This document shows positions 1 to 7,655 of a stretch of DNA of 64,000 nt, piece after piece; positions within the stretch are counted from its first letter, which is position 1, and each line of letters begins with the position of its first letter. The stretch is from assembly GCA_016200895.1 (NCBI GenBank), contig JACQDX010000101.1:62001-126000 (forward strand). The letters run 5' to 3'. Origin of the DNA: Burkholderiales bacterium (GTDB taxonomy: Bacteria > Pseudomonadota > Gammaproteobacteria > Burkholderiales > Burkholderiaceae_D). Below the pieces are notes generated by a model that worked only from the letters and a program-made list of their open reading frames with translations, did not search any database and had not been told where the DNA came from. A program made the translations under genes and the position numbers.

Positions 1-348
1 GCGGATTGCTGCTGCCAGGCTGTCTGAGGGCGTATCTTTCAGGATATAGCCGCGCACGCCGCTGGCAGTGGCGCGGCGCAAGTAGCCAGCGCGGGCGAAG
101 GTTGTCAGCATGATGACTTTGCAAGGTAATTTTTGCTCTGCAACGCGGGCAGCCAGTTCAAGTCCTGTCATGATTGGCATTTCTATGTCGGTCAACAAGA
201 TGTCAGGACAATCTTTCTGGCAGACTTCCAGCGCCTGCTGGCCATTCTTTGCCAGCGAGATGACTTGCATGTCAGGCTCAAAACGTAGCAGGGCAGCAAG
301 GGCGCCTGATACAAGCGCATGATCTTCTGCGATCACAATGCGTATCAT
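1..348 (-). CDS. NarL/LuxR-type response regulator, N-terminal part (runs off window)
   Basis: The reverse strand from 348 encodes a receiver domain: acidic pair E8-D9, phospho-acceptor D54 in the context LLTDIEMP, the conserved T in MLTT, and K in ILKDT. The reading frame is open to the window edge, so the DNA-binding half lies outside. The start ATG overlaps the TGA of the upstream kinase (ATGA at 345-348), so the two are translationally coupled. By family, this pairs with a HisKA_3 kinase and should carry a LuxR-type HTH. The output genes cannot be seen. The receiver assignment is secure; the NarL class is inferred from the partner kinase and the YILKD motif. Confidence 0.9.
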   Translation of the reverse strand, partial: MIRIVIAEDHALVSGALAALLRFEPDMQVISLAKNGQQALEVCQKDCPDILLTDIEMPIMTGLELAARVAEQKLPCKVIMLTTFARAGYLRRATASGVRGYILKDTPSDSLAAAIR

Positions 349-1502
349 GTCGTACCTTTAATTGGAAGCAGAATCTCTATGCCCAGGCCATTTTTATGAT
401 GGATGTTGATTGTGCCTTGCAGGGCATGAACGCGTTCTGTCATGCCATTCAAGCCACTGCCTTTCCTGATGCTGCTATCTGCTTGTTTGATAAGTCCATT
501 GTCAGCAACAGTGAGTCTGATATGCCGGGAATCAGAGGAGAGAGTAATTTTGCATTGGCTGGCTTTGGCGTGCCGGATAATATTGGTAACGGCTTCTCTT
601 AAAGAAAGCGCGATGACATGTTCTAGTGGCGGTGGAATGTGGCATTGTTCTATCAGTGTAATCATGTTGATTTCTGCTGCGCGCAAGGCTTTTTTTGCAA
701 TACTTAATTCCGCGTTTAAATTGCTTGCGCGGCAGTTTCTTACGGTGGCGCGCACTTCTCTCAACGTGTTACGCGCACTGTGCTCTATGTCGATTAATTC
801 ATGGGCACAAGCGCTCAAATCAGTGTTGATCAGTTTGCGCGCCAGATCAGCCTTCAAGACGATGACTGATAGCGCATGACCAAGCACATCGTGGATATCG
901 CGTGAAATTCTTTCGCGTTCAGCGAGAAGGGCGCTGTTGGCTATCTCTTCATGCTTCATGAATAATTTATCATCCATGCGGTTATGCTTTTCCAACAGTA
1001 TGCTGACCAGGCCAACCGGCATGCAAAACAGCAGTGTTGGTATGAGAAAATCAGCGGGCAACTGCCAGGCAGCATTGGCCATCAATAGCATTGCGCAAAC
1101 TATATACAAGACTGCATAGGCAGAGCGGGGATTTTCTAAGCGCGAGCACATGCCAGCACCGACTATGACAAATGCAGCGGCACCTGCATTGCAAGGTGCC
1201 CACAATATACCCGTGATAGCGGCAGCGACAATGCAGCTCATCAGACGGCGGTCATCACCCCTCAAGCTGTACTCAAACATTAATATGAAGCCGGTTAGTG
1301 TCGCCAGCACCATCAGTAACTCGCCAGTGTGTGGAATGGTTTTTGTATATTTCAGCAAAAACCACGCTAGCAAAATCAACCAAAAAAAAGACACGGTGTT
1401 ATCCCTGACATTATCCCTGGCATTTTCATCATCTCTTTCATGGCTTGATGCTGTCATTGAAGCAGGGGTAAAATCACCAGTCTTTTCAGATGCAAAGTTC
1501 AC
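345..1502 (-). CDS. Membrane sensor histidine kinase, DesK/NarX type (HisKA_3 + HATPase)
   Basis: A 385-residue kinase. After a charged 35-residue N-terminus there are several hydrophobic segments (about residues 37-170), giving a membrane sensor without a large periplasmic domain. The phospho-acceptor box reads ERISRDIHDVLGH with H204, typical of HisKA_3. The ATPase part has the N box (REAVTNIIRHA), a VADNG G1 box and a GSGLNGMTERV G2 box near the C-terminus. It phosphorylates the co-encoded response regulator, with which it overlaps by 4 bp. The signal is unknown. Similar architecture is found in DesK, which senses membrane state, but that is analogy only. Confidence 0.92.
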   Translation of the reverse strand: MNFASEKTGDFTPASMTASSHERDDENARDNVRDNTVSFFWLILLAWFLLKYTKTIPHTGELLMVLATLTGFILMFEYSLRGDDRRLMSCIVAAAITGILWAPCNAGAAAFVIVGAGMCSRLENPRSAYAVLYIVCAMLLMANAAWQLPADFLIPTLLFCMPVGLVSILLEKHNRMDDKLFMKHEEIANSALLAERERISRDIHDVLGHALSVIVLKADLARKLINTDLSACAHELIDIEHSARNTLREVRATVRNCRASNLNAELSIAKKALRAAEINMITLIEQCHIPPPLEHVIALSLREAVTNIIRHAKASQCKITLSSDSRHIRLTVADNGLIKQADSSIRKGSGLNGMTERVHALQGTINIHHKNGLGIEILLPIKGTT

Positions 1503-1539
1503 TTTGACATTCCTCTTAAAGAGCGTGCAAAATTATTCT

Positions 1540-1959
1540 TCAAGCGGCGACAGTGGAACTCGATGCCGTAATCATCACATTCGCCATCACACCATACACT
1601 GTCGCCCAGGCATCTTTGGTTTCGTTGGTGAAGCGATCGCCCAGACCTTGCCCCAGTGTTTTTAACAAGGCAGCACCAACTGTCTGATAGTGGGATTCCT
1701 TGACTCCGTAACCATCGTGACGCACGGCCAGGCCTTGCAGTACCGGCACCAGATTATCCAGGTCATTGAGTTTGCTAACAGCGGCACCTATCATCTGCAT
1801 GAGCTTTTTACCCTGCTCTGTCATATCGCCTCTGAACATCGGTTTTAGTGATGGATCTGCTGCAAACAAATTCTGATAAAACAGGGCAGCTGCCTGCGGG
1901 GCGATAGTGGCGACTTGCTTCCAAGAGTCTTGTACGAGTGTGACAGTGTGTTGATTCAT
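1540..1959 (-). CDS. Single-domain bacterial haemoglobin (Vitreoscilla-type)
   Basis: A 139-residue globin. The start at 1959 is preceded by GGAG in the sequence GCGGAGATTTAA. It has the B10 tyrosine (ALFYQNLF), the CD-corner MFRGDM, and the proximal F8 histidine H90 in the context KESHYQTVG, all as in Vgb and flavohaemoglobin globin domains. No reductase domain follows. Family members bind O2 and NO and are often induced under low oxygen or nitrosative stress. The gene lies between the two-component kinase and a diguanylate cyclase, all on the minus strand, so it may be downstream of the cyclase in one transcript (49-bp gap). Function as an O2/NO handler is inferred. Confidence 0.9.
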   Translation of the reverse strand: MNQHTVTLVQDSWKQVATIAPQAAALFYQNLFAADPSLKPMFRGDMTEQGKKLMQMIGAAVSKLNDLDNLVPVLQGLAVRHDGYGVKESHYQTVGAALLKTLGQGLGDRFTNETKDAWATVYGVMANVMITASSSTVAA

Positions 1960-2008
1960 TTTAAATCTCCGCTTGAAAAGGCTGGTTTGGTTTGCTGAAA
2001 ATTCGCGC

Positions 2009-2638
2009 TTAGTCTGCAGTGGCAGCTTTGCTTTGGTACATCTGCAAGTCAGCAGCTTGCAGCCAGGCCTTGGGTGGGCCAAGGGCGGCATTCACTTCTG
2101 AAAAGCCGAGGGCGAATTCCAGTGAGATGGATATGTGTTGCTGCTGCCAGCTTATCTGTAAGACAGGGATGGCTTCCAGCAGTTTGTTGACTATCTGCTG
2201 CGTTTCTTCAGCGTTTGTGTGCGGTAAAATCACGGCGAATTCATCACCGCCCAGACGACCGAGAATGTCGGTAGAACGCAAATTATTTTGCAAATAGACA
2301 GCGATGAGCTTCAATGCCTTGTCACCGACATCATGCCCATAAGTGTCGTTGATTTGTTTGAATCGATTCATGTCCAGCATGATCAGCGTGGTTGGCACTG
2401 CATAACGCACCCATCTATCCCAGGCCATATTCAATTCTGCAATGAAGCCACGGCGATTCAATAATCCAGTTAGGATGTCAGTGCGGTTTTCAATTTCCAG
2501 GTCGGAAATGAAACGTTTCAGACGTGAAATTTCTTCCAGCAATACTGTCGTAGTCTTGCTTTCATCTCTGTTGATCGGCGCGGCACATGTGAAATCGTGT
2601 TGATATCTTTTGTAAAATAATTTTTGTGAGATTTGCAT
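2009..2638 (-). CDS. GGDEF-domain diguanylate cyclase
   Basis: A 209-residue soluble protein with a roughly 45-residue N-terminal extension and helix (EEISRLKRFISDLEIENRTD), then a complete GGDEF domain: DxLTGLLNRRGF start, DMNRFKQINDTYGHDVGD, and the active-site loop GRLGGDEFAV. It should make cyclic di-GMP from two GTP. I do not see a clear RxxD inhibitory site five residues before GGDEF. No sensor domain is present, so sensing may come from a partner; the globin gene directly downstream is an attractive but unproven candidate. Its upstream region carries a pair of TAGATACAAG repeats 68 bp before the start codon. Confidence 0.9.
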   Translation of the reverse strand: MQISQKLFYKRYQHDFTCAAPINRDESKTTTVLLEEISRLKRFISDLEIENRTDILTGLLNRRGFIAELNMAWDRWVRYAVPTTLIMLDMNRFKQINDTYGHDVGDKALKLIAVYLQNNLRSTDILGRLGGDEFAVILPHTNAEETQQIVNKLLEAIPVLQISWQQQHISISLEFALGFSEVNAALGPPKAWLQAADLQMYQSKAATAD

Positions 2639-2967
2639 AAAAAATTCTTTTCGTAAGCAGATGAAGATTAGTCTGCCTAGTATTGGCTACAGACGAATGC
2701 ATTGTTAGATACAAGGCAGTGCTTTCTGTATGAATACAAGAATTTTCAGAAAGTGCCGCGTGCCTGGATGCCTTTTAACAGGATCAGACAATGACGTATA
2801 AATGCGCCTGATCATGCCTAAGCATGGAATGGAGTATGGTGGAGGAAGTATTTTGCAGATAGATACAAGCCTTGCTTTTGTAGGTAGATACAAATGAAAA
2901 AACCAGGTAAGAACTCGTTTTTGTAAATCTGCGTCACTACCTTGTAGTGATGGCAAATAAAAAAGTG
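2639..2967. repeat. Intergenic region with two TAGATACAAG repeat pairs
   Basis: This 329-bp gap lies upstream of the minus-strand cyclase gene. It contains TAGATACAAG at 2706-2715 with TGAATACAAG at 2731-2740, and TAGATACAAG at 2860-2869 with TAGATACAAA at 2885-2894. Both pairs have exactly the same 25-bp spacing. Between the pairs, GGATGCCTTTTAACAGGATC resembles a segment beside the related array at 7296-7363. A 96-residue open frame on the minus strand (2705-2995) looks like a by-product of the repeats, not a gene. The repeats probably form a regulator's binding sites (see findings). Confidence 0.75.
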
Positions 2968-4332
2968 CTAATAAAACCCACGCAGATAAAAGCAAAATGC
3001 AGTCAACGACTGTCGCAGGGGATCAGTCAGTGGAATGGATGTATTCACACAAACACCATTCGAGACCAGTGCAATCTGCGGTGTCTCGGCTTCATCCAGC
3101 AAAGGCCAGTTGGCGCGGATTTGCGTTTGTATTTCTTCTGCACTAATCTTGCCTGGAAGAGGTAGCCAGTAACTATAGCCACCTGGCATGTCGGCCAGTT
3201 TGACGGTATTGCCTAGCACCAGGCGCAATATGGATAAATATTCACCTGTGCGTGTTTTTAATTGCTGACGATATTTGCGCAAGTGCGGCACATGGCTACC
3301 CTGGGCTAGAAATTCTGCCAGAACAAGTTGTGATAACTCATTGACGCTGCTGGCAGATGCGCTTTTTAAATACTCTATGCGCTTACGCCAGCTACCAGCG
3401 GCCAGCCAGCCTATGCGCAAGCCGGGTGCCAGGGTTTTGGAGCAGGAGTTGACGTAAATGACATTGCCTTTGAGGTCAAAGGATTTCAGTGTCAGTGGCC
3501 GTGCGCCATCATGCTGCAAGTCGCCATAGACATCATCTTCTATGATGGTGACGCCATGCTTTTCTGCCAGTCTCAGCAGATTGCGCTTCACCGGCAAAGG
3601 CATCAGGGCACCTGTAGGGAAATGGTAATTGGCCACCAACAGAAAAACCTTGGGTGGATCATCTGCTTCCAGTATGGCCTGTACCTCTGCGAGAAATTCT
3701 GGTGCGTCTACGCTGCTGTGTACTGTCACGGCTTTCAGAGTGAAGGTTTCCAGCAGGCGGCTATACAGGACGCTGACTGGTGCTTGCACCAATACCTTGC
3801 TGCCAGCTTCGCTGGTCGCACGCAAGGCCAGTAACAAGGCTTCAGTTGCACCCTGTGTGACGATTAATTCTTCCTCTTTCAGGAAACAGCCATTCTCAGC
3901 ACTGCGTTTTGCCAGTTCAGCACGCAAGCGAGGATGGCCATAGGCATGGGCATGGCGCGTGGACAGAAATGGGTGACGGCGTATCATACTGCCGAGCAGA
4001 CTTTGCCAGCGTTGTTGAGGGAAAAGGTCCTCTGCCGGGCCCCACTTCAGTACGCTGGCAGACATGTTTTGCAAGTCTGCCTGGGTATGTGGCTGAGAGA
4101 TTGATGTCTCTTGCCGGGCTGGTGGTTTGACAAAATAGCCAGCCTTGCCGCGTGGTTCAACCAGACCTTTTTCTTCCAGGGTATGCAGGGCATTGGTGAC
4201 GGTAGCCAGACTGAGCTGGTGTTGCTGCATGAGTTCGCGTACCGAAGGCAGGCGTGCATTGATAGCCAATTTTTTGCTCAATATCGCATCAGCCAGTTCA
4301 TCTGCCAATATTTGATACTTGTTCTTTGTCAC
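2968..4332 (-). CDS. MocR-type regulator (GntR HTH + aminotransferase-like domain)
   Basis: A 454-residue fusion. Residues 1-75 form a winged-helix GntR domain (ILADELADAIL, RLPSVRELMQQHQLSLATVTNALHTLEEKGLVEPRGKAGYFV). From about 100 onward lies a fold-type I aminotransferase domain with the PLP lysine in NSCSKTLAPGLRIGWL and the IIEDDVYGDL aspartate. MocR proteins are PLP-binding transcription factors, usually autoregulated and acting on a divergent neighbour. Here the divergent neighbour is the second globin gene at 4622, and the shared 289-bp region contains a perfect spaced inverted repeat. Regulation of the globin is therefore a plausible inference. It lacks similarity strong enough for me to call PdxR or TauR specifically. 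Confidence 0.9.
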   Translation of the reverse strand: MTKNKYQILADELADAILSKKLAINARLPSVRELMQQHQLSLATVTNALHTLEEKGLVEPRGKAGYFVKPPARQETSISQPHTQADLQNMSASVLKWGPAEDLFPQQRWQSLLGSMIRRHPFLSTRHAHAYGHPRLRAELAKRSAENGCFLKEEELIVTQGATEALLLALRATSEAGSKVLVQAPVSVLYSRLLETFTLKAVTVHSSVDAPEFLAEVQAILEADDPPKVFLLVANYHFPTGALMPLPVKRNLLRLAEKHGVTIIEDDVYGDLQHDGARPLTLKSFDLKGNVIYVNSCSKTLAPGLRIGWLAAGSWRKRIEYLKSASASSVNELSQLVLAEFLAQGSHVPHLRKYRQQLKTRTGEYLSILRLVLGNTVKLADMPGGYSYWLPLPGKISAEEIQTQIRANWPLLDEAETPQIALVSNGVCVNTSIPLTDPLRQSLTAFCFYLRGFY

Positions 4333-4444
4333 AAAAAATCCTCAATTTTGCAAGAATTTACCAGGCCATCCACTGATGAAATAAGGCGAGTGCAATAGAA
4401 CCTGATGAAACTCACAGTGCAACATTGCCTCCAATACTTATAAC

Positions 4445-4559
4445 ATATCCGGTATGGGCTTGAGTATCAAATAGTGGCTCTGCCCATGCATACTGAAGTA
4501 TGTATTTGCCTGCACCAACATGGGCCAGTTTCTGCTGCGTCAGTGACAATACCGGATAT
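4445..4559. promoter_or_regulatory. 115-bp segment bounded by inverted repeat ATATCCGGTAT / ATACCGGATAT
   Basis: Perfect 11-bp inverted repeats lie at 4445-4455 and 4549-4559 in the divergent promoter region of the MocR gene and the second globin. Inside is a hairpin at 4489-4502 (CATAC-TGAA-GTATG). It could be a pair of operator half-sites for the MocR protein, bringing both promoters together by looping, or a small mobile repeat. No second copy was noticed in the window, which favours the operator idea. Confidence 0.5.
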
Positions 4560-4621
4560 ACTTAACATCAATTCACTCCAAATTCCAAAGACTATTATTT
4601 CTGAAAGCAAGAGCCCTACCG

Positions 4622-5122
4622 ATGACTAAGGCACCATCTGAACCATCTTCTCGCGCACCAAATAAAGCCCAGCTCGCCGCCGCTGAGCAATGGTTGATGA
4701 CTATTCAAGACGAAGTCGCCGCGCTGATTACATCGGGCTGGGATGCGGCAATTGCTGCACCGGGTGATCTGGCGGTTGATTTTTATCGCAAACTGTTTGC
4801 TGCTGCACCGGCAGTGATCAAATTATTTTCAGGTGACATGACGGAACAACAGGGGCGCCTGACCCATACGCTGGAAGAAACCGTGGCACTGGTACATCAG
4901 CCTGAGCAACTGCTGTTGCTGTTGCGTGCATCCGGGGTACGCCATCACCATTATCAGGTGCAACAGGTTTACTTTGGCGTGATGCGCAATGTCCTGATTG
5001 ATACGCTGGCAGGACGTGGTGGTGCGATGTTTACTGCCGAGCATCGCGATGCCTGGGAAGGCTTGTTTGATCATATGGCGACGGTCATGCGGCATGGCAT
5101 GGCTAGCGCTGCAAAAAGCTAA
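4622..5122 (+). CDS. Second single-domain globin; proximal His position is Tyr117
   Basis: A 166-residue globin with a disordered extension of about 20 residues, otherwise collinear with the first globin (DFYRKLF, LFSGDMTEQ, RDAWEGLFDHMATVM). Between the shared VRH and DAW motifs both proteins have the same number of residues, so they align without gaps. In that alignment the F8 histidine of the first globin (HYQTVG) falls on Tyr117 here (YFGVM). A His108-His109-His110 run lies seven to nine residues before and could supply another ligand. The protein may use tyrosine ligation, shift its ligand, or bind no haem. The gene is divergent from a MocR regulator. Confidence 0.85.
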   Translation: MTKAPSEPSSRAPNKAQLAAAEQWLMTIQDEVAALITSGWDAAIAAPGDLAVDFYRKLFAAAPAVIKLFSGDMTEQQGRLTHTLEETVALVHQPEQLLLLLRASGVRHHHYQVQQVYFGVMRNVLIDTLAGRGGAMFTAEHRDAWEGLFDHMATVMRHGMASAAKS

Positions 5123-5152
5123 ATGGTTCTGCGCAAGATAAGATGTGCGCGT

Positions 5153-6088
5153 TTATGAGACCGCCTTCACCCGCTCTCCTGCACTGAATTGGCTGACTTT
5201 GTCTGTCGCATCAAAATTGCCGTTAAAGCGTTCTACGATGGCAAAACTGGGCGCGTCCGCATCCTTTAGCAATTTCCCATAATAGAAAACCTGACGCGAG
5301 GTTTTTGCATACCCCATCGCCAGATACTGCAATGAGGCTGCATCTTCTTTGCTGATGACATCGCCATGGTAATAGGCTTTGTTACCATCGACAGCATAAC
5401 CTTCTTCTATTACTTTGAATGTTTCGTAGCTGACGTTCCTGAGACTTCCACCTATATTGAATCCATCAACGTAGTAAATTTTTGACCGGTCTTTGGCATA
5501 GTGTGCATCTAGCGCTGTGAAAGTGAGTCCGTCACTGCCTGCAATCTCAGTTTCACGGTAGTAGCCACGTAATTTGTCTTTGGCGAAGAAGTGATCCAGT
5601 AGTACGAAGCTGTCAATATCCTGCACCGCTACTATCTTGTCTTGCCTGAAAAGATATGATTTATCCCTGGCCAGATAGCCATCGCTCATCATGCGAAAGC
5701 TGGCAGGGTCAGCGTCTTTTATTTTTTTGACGACAATGCGTTTGATGCTCCAGTATTCTTTGCTGTTACGCTCAGTGTCACAAAAAAACACCATGGACTT
5801 GTCCTTGGCATAATATTTACTCAACACCTGGAAACTGGCACTGTCACTCGCATCATCGCCATTAAAAATGAGCGTGCCTCTGTAATAAGCGTAACGCGCA
5901 TCTTTGGCAAAATACTCATCTATGGGTGTGAAATTGACGAGCTCATTCTGGCTGTCCATGACGGTGCCGTCGTAATGCCATTTGCCATTCTTTTTATAAT
6001 AGGCCGATTCATTCCCGCATCCAGACAAGAAAGAGATGATGCCCATCAATATTATACAGGGTGGATATTTTTTGATTTTCCTTAACAT
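5153..6088 (-). CDS. DKNYY-repeat lipoprotein
   Basis: A 311-residue protein. A lipobox (FLSGCGN) follows a short hydrophobic stretch, so it should be a lipid-anchored envelope protein. It consists of repeated units of about 35-40 residues with the pattern YxAKDxxxxYY (for example YYAKDKSMVFF, FFAKDKLRGYY, HYAKDRSKIYY, GYAVDGNKAYY), matching the DKNYY family, whose function is not established. The start overlaps the upstream gene by 7 bp, so it is the last gene of an operon with the membrane protein at 6082-6864 and probably the small exported protein at 6923. Confidence 0.82.
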   Translation of the reverse strand: MLRKIKKYPPCIILMGIISFLSGCGNESAYYKKNGKWHYDGTVMDSQNELVNFTPIDEYFAKDARYAYYRGTLIFNGDDASDSASFQVLSKYYAKDKSMVFFCDTERNSKEYWSIKRIVVKKIKDADPASFRMMSDGYLARDKSYLFRQDKIVAVQDIDSFVLLDHFFAKDKLRGYYRETEIAGSDGLTFTALDAHYAKDRSKIYYVDGFNIGGSLRNVSYETFKVIEEGYAVDGNKAYYHGDVISKEDAASLQYLAMGYAKTSRQVFYYGKLLKDADAPSFAIVERFNGNFDATDKVSQFSAGERVKAVS

Positions 6089-6864
6089 CTGTCTGAACCT
6101 GGATTCATCAAACTGCGCAGATAGCTTGCATGCTTTGCCAGACTGGCGATACCGCTTGAGCCATGCGTTGGCGTCTGGTCAGTACTATTTGTATACGAAA
6201 CCTGCAATTGTGTACGAACGGTATCAGGGTCAATCTGGCAGCGATAACGGAAGAACAGATTGGCTTGCCGACCTGCAAAATGCTGTGCCACATCTACCCC
6301 TGCATCTATGATGACGCAGGGGTCTTGCCATTGCTGGGCCAGTACACCGATGGTCTTGAACGGGCTCCCTGAAGATTCTATCATCCATGTTGCTTTGCCG
6401 CCGCTGATGGACGGCAGGAAATTGCCCTTACGGATTTGCTCCAGCAAGCTTGCCAGACTGGTGTTGGCAGGGATGGCAATGTTTTCAGCATGTGACACGG
6501 TGTCATCACCTGCATGCACACTGTCCCTGTCTATACGTATATGCAGCATGAGTGGCTCATGCTTGTTGCTATCATTGCGATTGTCATGTTTGTTGCGCTG
6601 AGCCAGCAGCGAACCAGCTGCATTGCCTGCGATGAACAGGATAGCCAGTGGCCACACAAACATCAGTGACAAGCCAAAAATCCAGCCTAGTACGGCGCTG
6701 CCAAACAGGTTTGCCAATAGCAGGCTACCTATTGGTGCGCCGAATATAAAAGCCATGATCCAGCTCAGATAGGAACGCTTGCCAGCACCAGGCGGCTTGC
6801 GCCGCCAGCCATACACCAAACCCGCAACGGCCAGACCTGTTGCCACAAGTGCCCAGTCAGACAT
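6082..6864 (-). CDS. Membrane protein of unknown function
   Basis: A 260-residue protein with about three hydrophobic segments in residues 5-85 (around VATGLAVAGLVYG, WIMAFIFGAPIGSLLLANLFG and LMFVWPLAILFIAGNAAGSLL), then a soluble part of about 170 residues rich in polar residues. I do not recognise the family. The C-terminus overlaps the start of the DKNYY lipoprotein gene by 7 bp, and the 6923-7225 gene lies 58 bp upstream, so the three genes appear to be one transcription unit acting at the envelope. Confidence 0.7.
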   Translation of the reverse strand: MSDWALVATGLAVAGLVYGWRRKPPGAGKRSYLSWIMAFIFGAPIGSLLLANLFGSAVLGWIFGLSLMFVWPLAILFIAGNAAGSLLAQRNKHDNRNDSNKHEPLMLHIRIDRDSVHAGDDTVSHAENIAIPANTSLASLLEQIRKGNFLPSISGGKATWMIESSGSPFKTIGVLAQQWQDPCVIIDAGVDVAQHFAGRQANLFFRYRCQIDPDTVRTQLQVSYTNSTDQTPTHGSSGIASLAKHASYLRSLMNPGSDRC

Positions 6865-6922
6865 CGTAATTCCCCCTTGATTTTGCGCTTCGTTTGACGA
6901 TGCCTGACTCTGGCAACTTGGA

Positions 6923-7225
6923 TCAGAATGCCGCAGAGACGCCGTCTATACGGTCCAGACGGATAACGATGCGGCTGGCTTGCTGGTTACGTCCGGTGAC
7001 ATATTTTTCTTCCAGCGCAGTGACCACCATGGCGACATTGTTGCCGCTGGTATGGATGGTAACGCCCTTGTTTTTCTCTTTGCTTTCAAGCAGGGTAGCC
7101 CGCAGCTGGTCTTTTTCATTGGCGGAGCTTGGATCGGCAGCACCTGCGCTACCGGTTGCTACGATAGAAGTAAGCACCAGTGCCTGTATCAGGTGGGTCA
7201 GTTTCAGTCGCGTCAGTTTGATCAT
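6923..7225 (-). CDS. Small exported protein of unknown function
   Basis: A 100-residue protein with a Sec signal peptide (LTHLIQALVLTSIVATGSAGAA, probable cleavage after Ala). The mature part of about 70 residues has no cysteine and is unrecognised. It is the first gene of the minus-strand envelope operon. The start at 7225 lies 71 bp from the nearest copy of the TAGATACAAG array, almost the same distance as for the cyclase gene at 2638, which suggests shared control. Confidence 0.7.
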   Translation of the reverse strand: MIKLTRLKLTHLIQALVLTSIVATGSAGAADPSSANEKDQLRATLLESKEKNKGVTIHTSGNNVAMVVTALEEKYVTGRNQQASRIVIRLDRIDGVSAAF

Positions 7226-7655
7226 GATGTATGTCTCTTTCTTGAAGGATAGAAATTAAGATAGGATAAGTTTGCACCTGCGCTGTCGTCTGGAATAGAT
7301 ACAAGTCTTGCTCTAGTGCATAGATACAAGCGAGATACAAGATAGATGCAAGGTAGATACAAGTTAAAAAAGAAAGTTTTCTCAGATTTTACTTTCCGGC
7401 ATCCTTTTAGAAGAATCAGCAAGGAAGCCTGTCTGTGAATAATTCTATTTTCCATATGAAGTTTTTCACAAACGGAGCCAGCATTCAATATGCTACATGT
7501 CATATAAAAACCTGACGACCGACACTTACTTTATGAATGCAGACTTGTGATGATACTCGCCAGATTTGAAATCCGTATCTTCAATTTTTTGCGACAACAT
7601 ACATTTGTTTTCATTTGTTTTCATTTGCAACTGTCGCGTCGTCAGGAGGAATAGT
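7226..7655. promoter_or_regulatory. Intergenic region with the TAGATACAAG array
   Basis: A 430-bp gap between divergent genes. Its left part (7296-7363) holds the repeat array described separately. The rest is AT-rich. A segment at 7399-7421 (GGCATCCTTTTAGAAGAATC) resembles one near 2769 beside the other repeat pairs. Just before 7656 there is a strong AGGAGG ribosome-binding site for the plus-strand gene. I see no convincing gene here; a 93-residue minus-strand frame (7222-7503) is explained by the repeats. Confidence 0.6.
7296..7363 (-). repeat. Direct-repeat array, five copies of TAGATACAAG (11-bp period)
   Basis: Copies begin at 7296, 7321, 7332, 7343 and 7354. The last four are tandem with an exact 11-bp period, one turn of the helix, and the first is 25 bp away. 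The copies at 7332 and 7343 each have one mismatch. On the minus strand the unit reads CTTGTATCTA. The 25-bp pairing recurs twice at 2706-2740 and 2860-2894. Position upstream of a start codon at the same distance in two places points to a transcription-factor site, not random repetition. Confidence 0.85.

Noticed and set aside
2705-2995. 96-residue minus-strand open frame resembling one at 7222-7503 (both read like LYL...ARLVSI)
   Set aside because: The similarity comes from the shared TAGATACAAG DNA repeats, neither has a good ribosome-binding site, and this one overlaps the MocR gene end.
7222-7503. 93-residue minus-strand open frame across the repeat array
   Set aside because: It is created by the 11-bp repeats in phase shifts, overlaps the start of the 6923-7225 gene and has no coding signature.
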